Below, piece by piece: positions 8,830 through 17,870 of a DNA stretch of 64,000 nt (position 1 is the stretch's first letter; every line of letters starts with the position of its first letter). Source of the DNA: NS-11 sp036505795 (GTDB taxonomy: Bacteria > Nitrospirota > Nitrospiria > Nitrospirales > NS-4); the NCBI GenBank assembly GCA_036505795.1, contig DASXSU010000091.1, forward strand, positions 1 through 64,000, read 5' to 3'. The translations under genes and the position numbers were made by a program. The notes under the pieces are model-generated. The model did not search any database. It had not been told where the DNA came from and saw only the letters and a list, made by a program, of their open reading frames with translations.

Positions 8830-9683
8830 GTCCCGTCCCCCCACTTGAGTTTCTTTCGTAGCACTTCGTAGAACGTTCGCTCGGGAAATCGGATCAGTTT
8901 GGCGTAATGATCCGACGCGCCCACTTCGATCATATCCTCATGACGGAGCGCGATCCCGACCTGCCCGTCGAAGGTCGCCATGGCGCCTTCCTCGCGGCTC
9001 GAGATAAAGATTTCGATCCGCGCATCTTGAGGAATCACAATCGGTCGATTCGTCAGCGTATGGGGACAGATGGGGGTCAGGATCACGGCATGCACCGAGG
9101 GATTGAGGATCGGTCCCCCCGAGGACAGAGAGTAAGCCGTGGACCCCGTCGGGGTGGAGATGATCAGGCCATCTCCGCGCAGTCCCGTCACGAACTGGCT
9201 GTTGATTCGAATCTCCATCTGGACCATGCGGGTCAAGGTGCCTTTGCTCAGCACCACGTCATTCAAGACCGAAGCGCCACCCACTTGCTGTCCATGCCTC
9301 GTGATTCGCGATCGAAGCATGAGTCGTTCTTCTACGGTGTACGCGTTCTCGAAGACGCTCTCCAAAGCCTTGTAGATCTCATCTGGAGTGACCTCGGTGA
9401 GAAAGCCCAGGCCGCCGGTGTTGACCCCGAGAATAGGGATGGCGCGACTTTCCAAGAGCCTGGCGGCAGCCAGCATCGTGCCATCGCCGCCGAGCACGAC
9501 CAAAAGGTCGGCGAGCGCGGCCATTTCCCGTTTGGGGTAGGAGGTGTCTTCGCCGACCAGTTCCGCGGAAAGCGGATCGAGCAACGGTATCCGTCCCCGT
9601 GATTTGAGCCACGGCACGAGTTGTTGCAGCAGTGTCTTCGCTTCGGTAAAGCCCGGTTTAATCAGGATGCCGATATGTTTCAT
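8826..9683 (-). CDS. nadK: NAD kinase
   Basis: The enzyme phosphorylates NAD to NADP in the cytoplasm. Its GGDGT motif with catalytic Asp67 and the following NTGGLGFLTE segment are diagnostic, and the 285-residue length is typical. The gene's promoter is nearly consensus, and its -10 box ends 8 bases before the ATG. No ribosome-binding site can exist on the predicted message, so the mRNA should be leaderless. It converges with the flavoprotein gene, overlapping it by 4 bases, and diverges from clpC. Confidence 0.95.
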   Translation of the reverse strand: MKHIGILIKPGFTEAKTLLQQLVPWLKSRGRIPLLDPLSAELVGEDTSYPKREMAALADLLVVLGGDGTMLAAARLLESRAIPILGVNTGGLGFLTEVTPDEIYKALESVFENAYTVEERLMLRSRITRHGQQVGGASVLNDVVLSKGTLTRMVQMEIRINSQFVTGLRGDGLIISTPTGSTAYSLSSGGPILNPSVHAVILTPICPHTLTNRPIVIPQDARIEIFISSREEGAMATFDGQVGIALRHEDMIEVGASDHYAKLIRFPERTFYEVLRKKLKWGDGT

Positions 9684-9691
9684 GGCGGAGC

Positions 9692-9720
9692 ATTCTAACG
9701 GTGGCTGACCCCGGTGTCAA
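9692..9720 (-). promoter_or_regulatory. Consensus sigma70 promoter giving leaderless nadK mRNA
   Basis: Leftward TTGACA (9715-9720), a 17-base spacer and TAGAAT (9692-9697) form a near-perfect promoter. Only 8 bases separate the -10 box from the ATG at 9683, so transcription should begin at or within about 2 bases of the start codon. Confidence 0.8.
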
Positions 9721-9826
9721 CGAATTAGGGGGAGGATATATATCTAAGTAAATCATGACTGTATGGCGGATAGCTCAAGTCCTTCAAAGTGCGGGGTATA
9801 AGGAAGCCTCACGGGAGCCAACTCTC

Positions 9827-9855
9827 TTGACAGTGCGGACCGTTAACGTTAGAAT
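9827..9855 (+). promoter_or_regulatory. Promoter of clpC
   Basis: TTGACA (9827-9832), a 17-base spacer and TAGAAT (9850-9855) match sigma70 consensus closely. The predicted start near 9862 rules out the upstream in-frame start at 9755 and leaves a leader of about 55 bases. I see no clear CtsR-type direct repeat. Confidence 0.8.
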
Positions 9856-9916
9856 AACTTCAATAATTCTCCAAGAACGGCCGAAAATTTCACAGTACGG
9901 CTCGAGAGGAGACAGG

Positions 9917-12346
9917 ATGTTCGAAAGATTCACGGATAAAGGTCGGAAAATCATCGTCTTGGCTCGCGAAGAGGCCGAGCGCCACCAGAACGACTATCTC
10001 GGCACAGAACACCTCGTCCTGGCTATCCTGCGCGAAAGCGACGGCATAGCCCTCATGATCATCAAGAAGATGGGGTTGTCCTCCGAGCAGGTACGCCTTG
10101 AAATCGAGCGCAACCTTCCGGGCGGTGGCACAACGATGACTTTCGGCGAGATTCCGTTTAGTCCACGAGTGAAGAAGGTGATTGAATACGCCGTTGAAGA
10201 GGCGCGCCTTCTCGGACATAACCATATCGGCGGGGAGCATTTGCTATTAGGGCTACTTCGCGAAGAAGAAGGCATCGGCGGCAAGATTCTTCGTAGCCTG
10301 GGCGCAAATCTACTGACCGCACGACAGCTGACCGTAACATTCCTTCGGAAAAGCTCGCCACGCGAGCGCGATCGCAAGAGCAATACGCCCGCACTTGATG
10401 AATTCGGACGTGACCTGACGCGCATGGCCCAAGAAGGCGTGCTTGATCCGGTCATCGGTCGCGGCGATGAGATCGAACGCGTCCTCCAAATCCTGAGCCG
10501 GCGGACCAAGAATAACCCGGTGCTGATCGGTGAGGCGGGTGTTGGAAAGACGGCAATCGTCGAGGGCTTGGCGCAGCGTATCGTCGGTACCGAAGTGCCC
10601 GATAACCTGCTCAATCGCCGCGTGATCGCCCTTGACCTGGGCTCCCTCGTCGCCGGTACCAAGTACCGGGGGCAGTTCGAGGAGCGGCTGAAAGTTGTGA
10701 TGAAGGAAATCGTTCAGGCGGGCAATGTCATCATCTTCATCGATGAGTTGCACACTCTGGTTGGAGCCGGCGCGGCGGAAGGATCGATCGACGCCTCCAA
10801 TATGCTGAAGCCGGCGCTTTCGCGCGGCGAGATTCAGTGCATCGGGGCCACCACGCTGGATGAATACCGTAAGCACATCGAGAAGGACGGAGCCCTGAAA
10901 CGGCGCTTCCAGCCCATCTATGTCCAGCAACCCAGCGTCGAAGAGACGATACGCATCATCAGAGGATTGCGGGACCGGTACGAGACTCACCACGGGGTCG
11001 AGATTACTGATCTGGCGATTGCCGAAGCCGTCAAGCTGGCTGACCGCTATATCACCGATCGCTTCTTCCCTGACAAGGCGATCGATGTCATCGACGAGAC
11101 AGGCTCGCGCGCGAAGCTGCAGACCTACGCGCTGCCGGGTGATCTCCGCGCGATGGATCAAGAACTCAAGAAGGTGGTGCGGGAAAAGGAACTGGCGATT
11201 GCCCTGCAGAACTTCGAAGAAGCGGTGAAATTCCGCGAGGAGGAGGAACGCCTCCGCAAGCTGTTGGAAGATTCCAAGTTGGAATGGAAAAAGAATCAGG
11301 AAAAGAGCAAGCCGGTTATTACAAAGGAGGACGTCGCCTACGTCGTCTCCAAGATGACGGGCATTCCCCTCTTCAAGCTTGAGGAGGAGGAGTCGTACAA
11401 GCTTCTGCGCATGGAAGACGCGCTGCATAAGCGCGTCGTCGGCCAGGATGAGGCGCTCTCCGCCGTCGCCAGAGCCATCCGGCGCTCCCGCGCCGGCCTC
11501 AAAGAGGCCAAGAAACCCATCGGTTCCTTCATCTTTATGGGCCCGACCGGTGTCGGCAAGACCGAGTTAGCGCGGGCGCTCGCGGAGTTTCTGTTCGCCT
11601 CCGAGGATGCGCTGATTCGGATCGATATGTCTGAATACCAGGAGAAGTTCAGCAGTTCGCGGTTGTTCGGCGCGCCTCCCGGCTATGTGGGCTACGAAGA
11701 GGGTGGTCAGTTGACGGAAAGAGTCCGGCGGCGGCCCTACTCGGTGGTTTTGTTTGACGAAATTGAAAAGGCGCACCCGGATCTGTTCAACGTGCTCCTG
11801 CAAGTTCTGGATGATGGCGTCCTGACCGATAGCCTGGGCCGAAAAGTGGACTTCAAGAACACGGTTATTATTATGACGTCGAACATCGGCACCAAGCATC
11901 TCCAGAAGGGCACCTCGCTCGGGTTCCACCAGGACGATCACGGAGAAGGCGCACGTCGCCTGAAGGACGAAGTCATGGGCGAGCTCAAGCATGCCTTCAG
12001 CCCGGAGTTCCTGAACCGCATCGACGAAGTGGTCGTGTTCCACGCCCTTGATAAGGGTCATCTGATCCTGATCGTCGACCACCTGTTGAGCGAACTCAAC
12101 CAGCGCTTGGTCGACCGCGGTGTGGAACTTGATGTTTCCGACGAGGTCAAAGAGTGGCTGCTCAAGGAAGGCTATCAGCCGAATTATGGCGCCCGTCCGA
12201 TGCGCCGTATGATCCAGAAGCACATCGGCGACCCCCTGTCGGAGGAACTCATCAAGGGGCGGTTCCGGGAGTGCCACAAGGTGAAGGTTCTGCTCAAAGA
12301 CGGCGCGCCGTCATTTGTCGAAGAAGAAGCGATGGCCGGCGTCTAA
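9917..12346 (+). CDS. clpC: ClpC-type AAA+ ATPase of the Clp protease
   Basis: ClpC unfolds substrate proteins and feeds them to ClpP. The 809-residue protein has a Clp N-terminal double repeat (about 1-150), a first AAA+ domain with Walker A GEAGVGKT (205-212), a coiled-coil/UVR linker rich in Glu and Arg (about 410-460), and a second AAA+ domain with GPTGVGKT (542-549) and VVLFDEIEKAHPD. The UVR-containing linker separates ClpC from ClpA and ClpB. The ATG at 9917 has an upstream GAGAGGAG ribosome site and lies downstream of the promoter, whereas the longer frame from 9755 would start before it. No ClpS or mcsA/mcsB neighbours are present. Confidence 0.95.
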   Translation: MFERFTDKGRKIIVLAREEAERHQNDYLGTEHLVLAILRESDGIALMIIKKMGLSSEQVRLEIERNLPGGGTTMTFGEIPFSPRVKKVIEYAVEEARLLGHNHIGGEHLLLGLLREEEGIGGKILRSLGANLLTARQLTVTFLRKSSPRERDRKSNTPALDEFGRDLTRMAQEGVLDPVIGRGDEIERVLQILSRRTKNNPVLIGEAGVGKTAIVEGLAQRIVGTEVPDNLLNRRVIALDLGSLVAGTKYRGQFEERLKVVMKEIVQAGNVIIFIDELHTLVGAGAAEGSIDASNMLKPALSRGEIQCIGATTLDEYRKHIEKDGALKRRFQPIYVQQPSVEETIRIIRGLRDRYETHHGVEITDLAIAEAVKLADRYITDRFFPDKAIDVIDETGSRAKLQTYALPGDLRAMDQELKKVVREKELAIALQNFEEAVKFREEEERLRKLLEDSKLEWKKNQEKSKPVITKEDVAYVVSKMTGIPLFKLEEEESYKLLRMEDALHKRVVGQDEALSAVARAIRRSRAGLKEAKKPIGSFIFMGPTGVGKTELARALAEFLFASEDALIRIDMSEYQEKFSSSRLFGAPPGYVGYEEGGQLTERVRRRPYSVVLFDEIEKAHPDLFNVLLQVLDDGVLTDSLGRKVDFKNTVIIMTSNIGTKHLQKGTSLGFHQDDHGEGARRLKDEVMGELKHAFSPEFLNRIDEVVVFHALDKGHLILIVDHLLSELNQRLVDRGVELDVSDEVKEWLLKEGYQPNYGARPMRRMIQKHIGDPLSEELIKGRFRECHKVKVLLKDGAPSFVEEEAMAGV

Positions 12347-12365
12347 ACTCGATCGCAGCGGCATG

Positions 12366-12397
12366 GAGGGCAGCTTCTCTCGTGAGAGGCTGCCCTT
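12366..12397 (+). terminator. Hairpin downstream of clpC
   Basis: GGGCAGC (12368-12374) pairs with GCTGCCC (12389-12395), with an inner CTCTC/GAGAG stem. It lacks a strong T run, so intrinsic termination is plausible but may be weak. Confidence 0.5.
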
Positions 12398-12459
12398 CGC
12401 CGTTTCTGGGGTGACATACTTATCTGCCTTCTATTCCCCCTGCTCCTCTTCCCATTCCG

Positions 12460-13476
12460 GTGATTCTGGGTATTGAAACGTCCTGTGATGAAACGGCCGC
12501 CGCGGTCGTCTCAGATGACGCGACTATCCAAGCCGACGTTGTCTGGTCCCAGCAGGAAGTCCACACTAGATTCGGGGGGGTCGTTCCAGAGCTGGCAAGC
12601 CGCCGGCACATCGAGACGATCGATCAGGTTGTGCGGGAGGCGCTTGCCCGGGCCGGGACTACAGCACAGGATTTGGACGCGGTTGCCGTGACGGCGGGTC
12701 CTGGCCTTATCGGCGCGTTGTTGGTAGGCGTCGCCTATGGGAAAGCGCTGGCGTACGCCTGTGGTCTTCCCATCGTGGCGGTCAATCATTTGGAGGGGCA
12801 CCTGAGCGCAGCGTCGCTCTGTGCGGCGCCTGTTGCCCCGCCGTTTGTAGCCCTGATTGTGTCCGGTGGCCACACCAGTCTGTATCATGTCAAGAATTGG
12901 AATCGGACAGAGTTGGTGGGCCAGACTCTGGATGATGCGGCCGGCGAGGCGTTCGATAAAGCCGCCACGATGTTGGGATTGGGATATCCTGGAGGGCCGC
13001 ACATCGATAGGCTGGCTAAGGAGGGACATCCAGAGCGCGCATGCTTTCCCAAACCCTATCCCACTCTCGCCGATTTAAACTTCAGCTTTAGCGGGCTGAA
13101 GACCGCATTATTATACTATTTACGGGATCAGGCGCAGGCCGGGAAAAGCTATCAGATTGCCGACCTTGCAGCCGGATACCAGCATGCTATCGTCGAGGTG
13201 CTGGTTGACAAGACGCTGACGGCAGCTGCACGGCTTGGCGTTCAAGATATAGTCGTGACGGGAGGCGTGGCCGCCAATTCCGCCTTGCGGGCACGGTTCT
13301 TAGAAGAAGGCCTCACCCGCGGATGTCGTATTCACATTCCGTCGTCTGCACACTGCACGGACAATGCGGCGATGATTGCCGTGGCCGGGTTGCGGTTGTT
13401 GCGCGAGGGTCGGACCGCCGGGCTGGCCTGTGAGCCACAAGCCCAGTGGACCCTCGGAGATGAACGCCCCGGGTAA
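12460..13476 (+). CDS. tsaD: tRNA N6-threonylcarbamoyladenosine transferase TsaD
   Basis: TsaD transfers threonylcarbamoyl to A37 of ANN-decoding tRNAs. The 338-residue ASKHA protein has the N-terminal phosphate motif GIETSCDET (residues 4-12), the metal ligands His110 and His114 in NHLEGH, and a conserved GGVAANSALR near the C-terminus. The GTG start is inferred because the family begins exactly with this segment. No ribosome site precedes it. The stop codon TAA overlaps the Shine-Dalgarno sequence of the next gene, hflX, which starts 12 bases further on, so the two are probably co-translated. Confidence 0.95.
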   Translation: MILGIETSCDETAAAVVSDDATIQADVVWSQQEVHTRFGGVVPELASRRHIETIDQVVREALARAGTTAQDLDAVAVTAGPGLIGALLVGVAYGKALAYACGLPIVAVNHLEGHLSAASLCAAPVAPPFVALIVSGGHTSLYHVKNWNRTELVGQTLDDAAGEAFDKAATMLGLGYPGGPHIDRLAKEGHPERACFPKPYPTLADLNFSFSGLKTALLYYLRDQAQAGKSYQIADLAAGYQHAIVEVLVDKTLTAAARLGVQDIVVTGGVAANSALRARFLEEGLTRGCRIHIPSSAHCTDNAAMIAVAGLRLLREGRTAGLACEPQAQWTLGDERPG

Positions 13477-13488
13477 GGAGAACGGTAT

Positions 13489-15123
13489 ATTCCTGCGCCA
13501 CACGGTAATCTTACCGGTTTAAAACCCAGCCAACTTCGTCGCCTCGAGCACGTCTATCGCAGGAGAGTTCCTGAGGATGCTGTCGTCTCTCCTGAATTGG
13601 CACGGTTTTGCACCGAGCTTTCGCATGAAATCGGACGGCAAATTGCGGTCCTGATTAATCGCCGCGGAGGGGTGGAAGATGTCATTGTCGGTGACGACCG
13701 CGAAGTCCTGTTGCCGGACCTCTCCGGGTACCGGCTCGGACGCCGCTCGCTGCGTGGTATTCGGATGGTCCATACCCATCTTCGCAACGAACCACTCAGC
13801 CAAGACGACTTGACGGACCTGGCCCTGTTGCGCCTGGATCTGATGGCGGCGATCGGCGTTCTGGAGGACGGGATGCCGGGGCAGTTGTACGCGGCCAATA
13901 TTCTGCCGCCGAACGCGGCCGGAAAGCCCTACGAGGTCTGGAAGCCGATGCTCTTGCGGGATTGCCAGGTGGACCTGACAAAATTCCTGATGTCCCTGGA
14001 CGAGGAAATCGCCCGCACGCTCCCCGGGCACCACGTCGTGAAAGGTCAAGAGCAGGCGATCCTCGTTAGCGTCTCCAAGCACAGCCATTCCGATCAGGAG
14101 GACTCGCTCGCTGAGCTCCGAGAATTGGCGGGATCAGCGGGCTTGAGCGTCCTGGATACTGTCATTCAGCGACCGCAAGCTCTCCATCCCAAGTATCTAC
14201 TCGGCAGCGGTAAACTCAAAGAGGTCGTGATCAAAGCCTTGCAACACGGCGTGGAGTACCTGATCTTTGATCAGGATCTTTCTCCGGCTCAAGCCACAGG
14301 AATCGCCGACCTCACGGAGCTCAAGGTCATCGATCGGACACAATTGATCCTGGATATTTTCAGCCGCCGGGCGCAGAGCCGTGCCGGCAAGATTCAAGTA
14401 GAACTCGCGCAACTCCGCTACCGCCTTCCGCGTCTCAGCGGTCACGGCACGGCACTCTCGCGTTTGGCCGGCGGGATCGGAGGTCGAGGCCCCGGAGAGA
14501 CGAAACTTGAAGTGGATCGCCGGCGTGTACGTGATCGCATTGATCATCTCGAGGGACAGATCGAAGTCTTAGGGAAAAATCGACAGCAACAACGCAACCG
14601 ACGACTCCGTCGTCACGTGCCCGTGATCTCGATCGTGGGGTATACCAACGCCGGTAAGTCAACGCTGTTAAATGCGCTCACCGGCAGTCACGTCATGGTT
14701 GAAAACCGGCTCTTTGCCACCCTCGATACAGCGAGCCGGCGCTTGCGTTTCCCGACGGAGAAGGAGGCGATCATTACGGACACGGTGGGCTTCCTCCGAA
14801 ACCTACCGGAAGAACTCATGGGCGCCTTTCGCGCGACTCTCGAAGAGCTCCACGATGCGGACCTGCTCTTGCACGTGGCGGATATCAGCAGTCCTGCCCT
14901 GGAACACCAGGTCGGGGTGGTGGACCGAATCTTAGCCGATTTGAAGCTGGATCAGGTCACGCGGCTTCTGGTGTTGAACAAAGCCGACCGGATAGACCCG
15001 GCACAAGCGGCTGTGTTGGGGACGCGATTCCAGGCTATTACCGTCTCGGCACTTCAGCCCGCGACGCTGATCCCGCTGGTGAGCGCCATCGAAGAGCGTC
15101 TCAGGTTTGACCAAGGGCGGTAA
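13489..15123 (+). CDS. hflX: GTPase HflX, probable AUU start codon
   Basis: HflX is a ribosome-binding GTPase that splits or rescues stalled ribosomes. G motifs are present: GYTNAGKST (about residues 384-392), DTVGFL and NKAD, preceded by the glycine-rich GGIGGRGPGET linker. The first ordinary start codon in frame is a TTG at 13597. However, the codons from about 13501 onward encode the conserved family N-terminus (HGNLTGLKPSQLRRLE, then RRRVP). The only near-start codon between the tsaD stop (13474-13476) and that segment is ATT at 13489, 8 bases after a TAAGGAG ribosome site. I therefore place the start there, giving 544 residues. A sequencing error is the alternative. Confidence 0.85.
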   Translation: MPAPHGNLTGLKPSQLRRLEHVYRRRVPEDAVVSPELARFCTELSHEIGRQIAVLINRRGGVEDVIVGDDREVLLPDLSGYRLGRRSLRGIRMVHTHLRNEPLSQDDLTDLALLRLDLMAAIGVLEDGMPGQLYAANILPPNAAGKPYEVWKPMLLRDCQVDLTKFLMSLDEEIARTLPGHHVVKGQEQAILVSVSKHSHSDQEDSLAELRELAGSAGLSVLDTVIQRPQALHPKYLLGSGKLKEVVIKALQHGVEYLIFDQDLSPAQATGIADLTELKVIDRTQLILDIFSRRAQSRAGKIQVELAQLRYRLPRLSGHGTALSRLAGGIGGRGPGETKLEVDRRRVRDRIDHLEGQIEVLGKNRQQQRNRRLRRHVPVISIVGYTNAGKSTLLNALTGSHVMVENRLFATLDTASRRLRFPTEKEAIITDTVGFLRNLPEELMGAFRATLEELHDADLLLHVADISSPALEHQVGVVDRILADLKLDQVTRLLVLNKADRIDPAQAAVLGTRFQAITVSALQPATLIPLVSAIEERLRFDQGR

Positions 15124-15136
15124 CCCCTGCTAGAAT
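15107..15136 (+). promoter_or_regulatory. Putative promoter for the nth-yicC-gmk run
   Basis: TTGACC (15107-15112), an 18-base spacer and TAGAAT (15131-15136) straddle the hflX stop codon. If used, the nth leader is about 200 bases. Confidence 0.5.
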
Positions 15137-15221
15137 AACACGATTTTGTCCAGGGGTAGATTCGATCTCTTGAGCTCAACCTCGGGCAACTGCCTGGAGC
15201 GGTCATGCGGGGGTGAAACAC

Positions 15222-15280
15222 ATTGGGGTCAGAGTCGACCTATCCCTATTCGGGTTCCATCAGGATCAACTTAATTTTTC
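15222..15280. repeat. Possible REP-type mobile repeat remnant
   Basis: The TTGGGGTCAGAGTCGACC segment resembles the half-sites of repetitive extragenic palindromes associated with TnpA-REP (RAYT) transposases, as I recall them from other genomes. The matching opposite half (GGTCGACTCTGACCCC) is not seen nearby, so this would be a degenerate copy. The rest of the 15137-15344 gap shows no gene. Confidence 0.35.
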
Positions 15281-15344
15281 CCGCAATCGTTACTGACCGG
15301 GTTGTATTGACTCGCCCATTGGTTTCGAGGAACTCGGGGGAAAG

Positions 15345-15974
15345 ATGGGCTTGGGGGCGCGACTTCTCGCACGACTTGATGAGGAGTTTCCCCGGCCCAA
15401 GACTGCGCTTCACTACACGACGCCCCTGGAATTGTTAGTGGCGACGATATTGTCGGCTCAATGTACGGACGCGCGTGTGAATCAGGTGACGACGACCCTC
15501 TTCGCGCGGTATCGCAGCGCGCAAGATTTTGCCCGCGCCAACCGAGAGGAGTTAGAAGGCCTTATTCGTCCCACCGGCTTCTATAAAGCGAAAGCCAAGA
15601 ACCTCATCGAATGCGGCCGCGCGTTGGTCAACCGGTTTGGAGGCCAAGTTCCACGCACGATGGAGGAACTCGTGACACTCGCCGGGGTGGGGCGGAAGAC
15701 CGCCAATGTGGTCTTGGGCAATTGTTTCGGCGTTCCTTCGATCGTGGTCGACACACATGTCAGGCGGGTCAGCCAGCGATTGGGCCTGGTTGCGACCGAC
15801 GATCCGGACAAGATCGAGCTGGAATTACAAAAAGTCTTTCCGAAGAAGCGCTGGACTCAGGGCTCGCATCAGTTGCTGTTACACGGGCGCCATATCTGCA
15901 CGGCCCGCTCGCCGCACTGTCCTGAATGTGCGCTGAATCCCCTGTGCCGATGGGAAGGAAAACGAACGGCGTGA
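15345..15974 (+). CDS. nth: Endonuclease III (DNA glycosylase/AP lyase)
   Basis: The enzyme removes oxidised pyrimidines and cuts the abasic site in base-excision repair. Catalytic Lys118 lies in the helix-hairpin-helix LAGVGRKTA, with Asp136 in VDTHV. The 4Fe-4S ligands Cys185, 192, 195 and 201 follow the C-X6-C-X2-C-X5-C pattern. The 209-residue length is normal. A GGGGGAAAG ribosome site precedes the ATG. Its stop codon overlaps the GTG start of yicC (GTGA), which suggests translational coupling. Confidence 0.95.
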   Translation: MGLGARLLARLDEEFPRPKTALHYTTPLELLVATILSAQCTDARVNQVTTTLFARYRSAQDFARANREELEGLIRPTGFYKAKAKNLIECGRALVNRFGGQVPRTMEELVTLAGVGRKTANVVLGNCFGVPSIVVDTHVRRVSQRLGLVATDDPDKIELELQKVFPKKRWTQGSHQLLLHGRHICTARSPHCPECALNPLCRWEGKRTA

Positions 15975-16867
15975 TTCGTAGTATGACAGGGTATGGCCGG
16001 GCGGAAGGCCGCTACAAGGCCGTCCCGATTGTCGTTGAGGTGCGTTCGGTCAACCATCGGCACTGTGAGATCCTTACGCGACTCCCCAAGAGTATGCAGC
16101 GGCACGAGGAGCGATTTAGAAGCCGGGTACAGAGCCGGCTGAGCCGCGGACGGGTCGACGTGAGCGTGACCTTTAATGGTGAAGGCGATGCAGGAGGGCA
16201 GGCCTTGTGCCTCGATCGGGCATTGGCTAGGCAGTATCTGGGTCTCTTGAAAGATCTTCAACGCGATCTGCATCTGCCCGGGTCGCCCGATCTCGCAATG
16301 GTCGCAACCTATCGGGACATCATTAAGACGACGGAGCATCCGGCGGATGATCAGCGAGCAGTGGCTGCCGCCGAGCGGGTGTTGGAGAAGGCTCTCGGCG
16401 CGTTGCTGAGCATGCGCCGGGATGAGGGCCATGCCCTTGAGCGCGATCTCTCGATGAGGCTGGAGGAAATCGAGCAGCGCCTCACGGCGATTCGCCAACG
16501 GCTTCCGCAGATCATGAAGGAGCATTTCGAGCGATTGCAGGCAAGGGTCAATCGTCTGTTGGAAGGCGCCCAGACACGCAGCGCCGCCCTGGATCCGGCT
16601 CGCGTCACCCAGGAAGTCGCGCTGATCGCCGATCGTGGCGATGTGAGCGAAGAAATCACCCGGCTGGAAAGCCATCTGCGCCAGTTCCGGAATTTTCTTC
16701 GGAAATCCGAGCCGGTCGGCCGCAGCCTTGATTTCTTGTTACAAGAAATCAATCGCGAAGTCACGACGGCGGGGTCGAAGGTCGGGGACCTCGCGGTCAC
16801 GCAAGAGATCCTTGCCGTCAAAGCCGAACTGGAGAAAATTCGCGAGCAGGTTCAAAATGTCGAATAG
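15971..16867 (+). CDS. yicC: YicC-family endoribonuclease-like protein
   Basis: YicC family proteins are stress-linked endoribonucleases acting on small RNAs; the family is often next to gmk, as here. The N-terminus reads IRSMTGYGRAEG, the family hallmark, and the C-terminus has EINREVTTAGSK. I set the start at the GTG at 15971, which overlaps the nth stop codon, because the family begins at this segment; a longer frame from 15926 would add unconserved residues. The product is about 298 residues. The 3' end overlaps gmk by 11 bases. Confidence 0.9.
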   Translation: MIRSMTGYGRAEGRYKAVPIVVEVRSVNHRHCEILTRLPKSMQRHEERFRSRVQSRLSRGRVDVSVTFNGEGDAGGQALCLDRALARQYLGLLKDLQRDLHLPGSPDLAMVATYRDIIKTTEHPADDQRAVAAAERVLEKALGALLSMRRDEGHALERDLSMRLEEIEQRLTAIRQRLPQIMKEHFERLQARVNRLLEGAQTRSAALDPARVTQEVALIADRGDVSEEITRLESHLRQFRNFLRKSEPVGRSLDFLLQEINREVTTAGSKVGDLAVTQEILAVKAELEKIREQVQNVE

Positions 16868-17507
16868 CGTGATACCCGGGCGTCGCCGGCAAGGACTTCT
16901 GATTGTGGTGTCTGCGCCATCCGGGACCGGCAAGACCTCGCTCTGCCAGGAACTGGTCGCCACTATCCCGGATGTTCGCTATTCCATCTCCTATACGACG
17001 CGCCCGCGTCGAGCGACGGAGGTGGCGGCCAAGCATTATCACTTTGTGGATCAGAAGACCTTTCGTACGATGATCGAGGCCGACGGGTTCCTGGAGTGGG
17101 CGGAGGTGTACGGCCATCTCTACGGCACGCCCAGGGTGCCGCTTCGGCAATGGCGGCAAGAGGGCATCGATGTCCTGCTCGATATCGATACGCAAGGAGC
17201 CGCGCAAATTCGACAGAGAGAGCCGAGCGGTGTGTCGATTTATCTGTTGCCACCCTCACTCGCTGTGCTCCGGCGGCGGTTGCAAAACCGGCAGTCCGAC
17301 GCCCCGGAAGAAATCGCCAGGCGGCTGAAGAAGGCCAAAGAAGAAGTCAAGGCCTATAGGGAGTACCAATATGTTGTGATCAATGATGACTTTAAATCCG
17401 CGTATAAAGAACTCGAAGCAATTGTACTGGCCGAGCGCAATAAAACCAGTGCCCTGGACCTCTCCTCGCTAGAACAGGCGTTAACGGGCACGGAGGAGGA
17501 ATCCTAA
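16857..17507 (+). CDS. gmk: Guanylate kinase
   Basis: Gmk phosphorylates GMP to GDP with ATP. The P-loop SAPSGTGKTSL (about residues 19-29) and the GMP-binding YTTRPRR and EWAEVYGHLYGTP segments are all present. The 216-residue length fits. An ATG at 16857 inside the end of yicC is the best start; a longer reading from 16728 would extend into unrelated sequence. It is followed without a gap by rpoZ, the usual gmk-rpoZ-coaBC order. Confidence 0.95.
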   Translation: MSNSVIPGRRRQGLLIVVSAPSGTGKTSLCQELVATIPDVRYSISYTTRPRRATEVAAKHYHFVDQKTFRTMIEADGFLEWAEVYGHLYGTPRVPLRQWRQEGIDVLLDIDTQGAAQIRQREPSGVSIYLLPPSLAVLRRRLQNRQSDAPEEIARRLKKAKEEVKAYREYQYVVINDDFKSAYKELEAIVLAERNKTSALDLSSLEQALTGTEEES

Positions 17508-17870
17508 ATGGATGCATTATCACTGTTGCCGAACGGCCAAGAGCCCGGTCTACAATCGCGGAGCCGCCTCGTGATTGTGGCCGCCCAGCGGGCGCGCCAA
17601 ATCATGCAGGGCGCGACTCCCGCGCTGCCCACCAAGCATACCAAGCCGACCACCATTGCCCTCGAGGAGGTCCTGAAAAATCAGGTTCAATTCTTGATCG
17701 GCAAAGATGCGCGCCAGGCCATGAAGGAGGCCAAGAAACAGCGAGAGAAAGAGCTCGAACGGCTCACGGTCGCCCGGGTTGTGGCTGAGGACGCGAAAGA
17801 AATTAAGAAGGATTTGAGCGTCATCGTGGACGACTCGCCGAAGCCGGTGGAATCCGGTGAAGAAGACTGA
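17508..17870 (+). CDS. rpoZ: RNA polymerase omega subunit
   Basis: Omega helps fold and assemble the beta-prime subunit. The short RSRLVIVAAQRARQI helix and the TTIALEEV segment (about residues 45-52 and after) match the omega family. The protein is 120 residues, longer than the E. coli form, with a charged C-terminal tail. It starts immediately after the gmk stop codon and a GAGGAGG ribosome site. Its end overlaps coaBC by 14 bases. Confidence 0.88.
   Translation: MDALSLLPNGQEPGLQSRSRLVIVAAQRARQIMQGATPALPTKHTKPTTIALEEVLKNQVQFLIGKDARQAMKEAKKQREKELERLTVARVVAEDAKEIKKDLSVIVDDSPKPVESGEED

Noticed and set aside
9755..9916. 54-residue N-terminal extension of ClpC
   Set aside because: The promoter lies inside it and the conserved ClpC start is at 9917 with a good ribosome site.
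10310..11428. Long leftward open frame of 372 codons opposite clpC
   Set aside because: It lies entirely antisense to the conserved ClpC ATPase domains, has no family features and is expected from the high G+C content.
12460..15123. TsaD-HflX readthrough fusion, because both share one frame across the TAA
   Set aside because: A strong ribosome site and ATT codon after the stop give a simpler explanation; no readthrough signal is seen.
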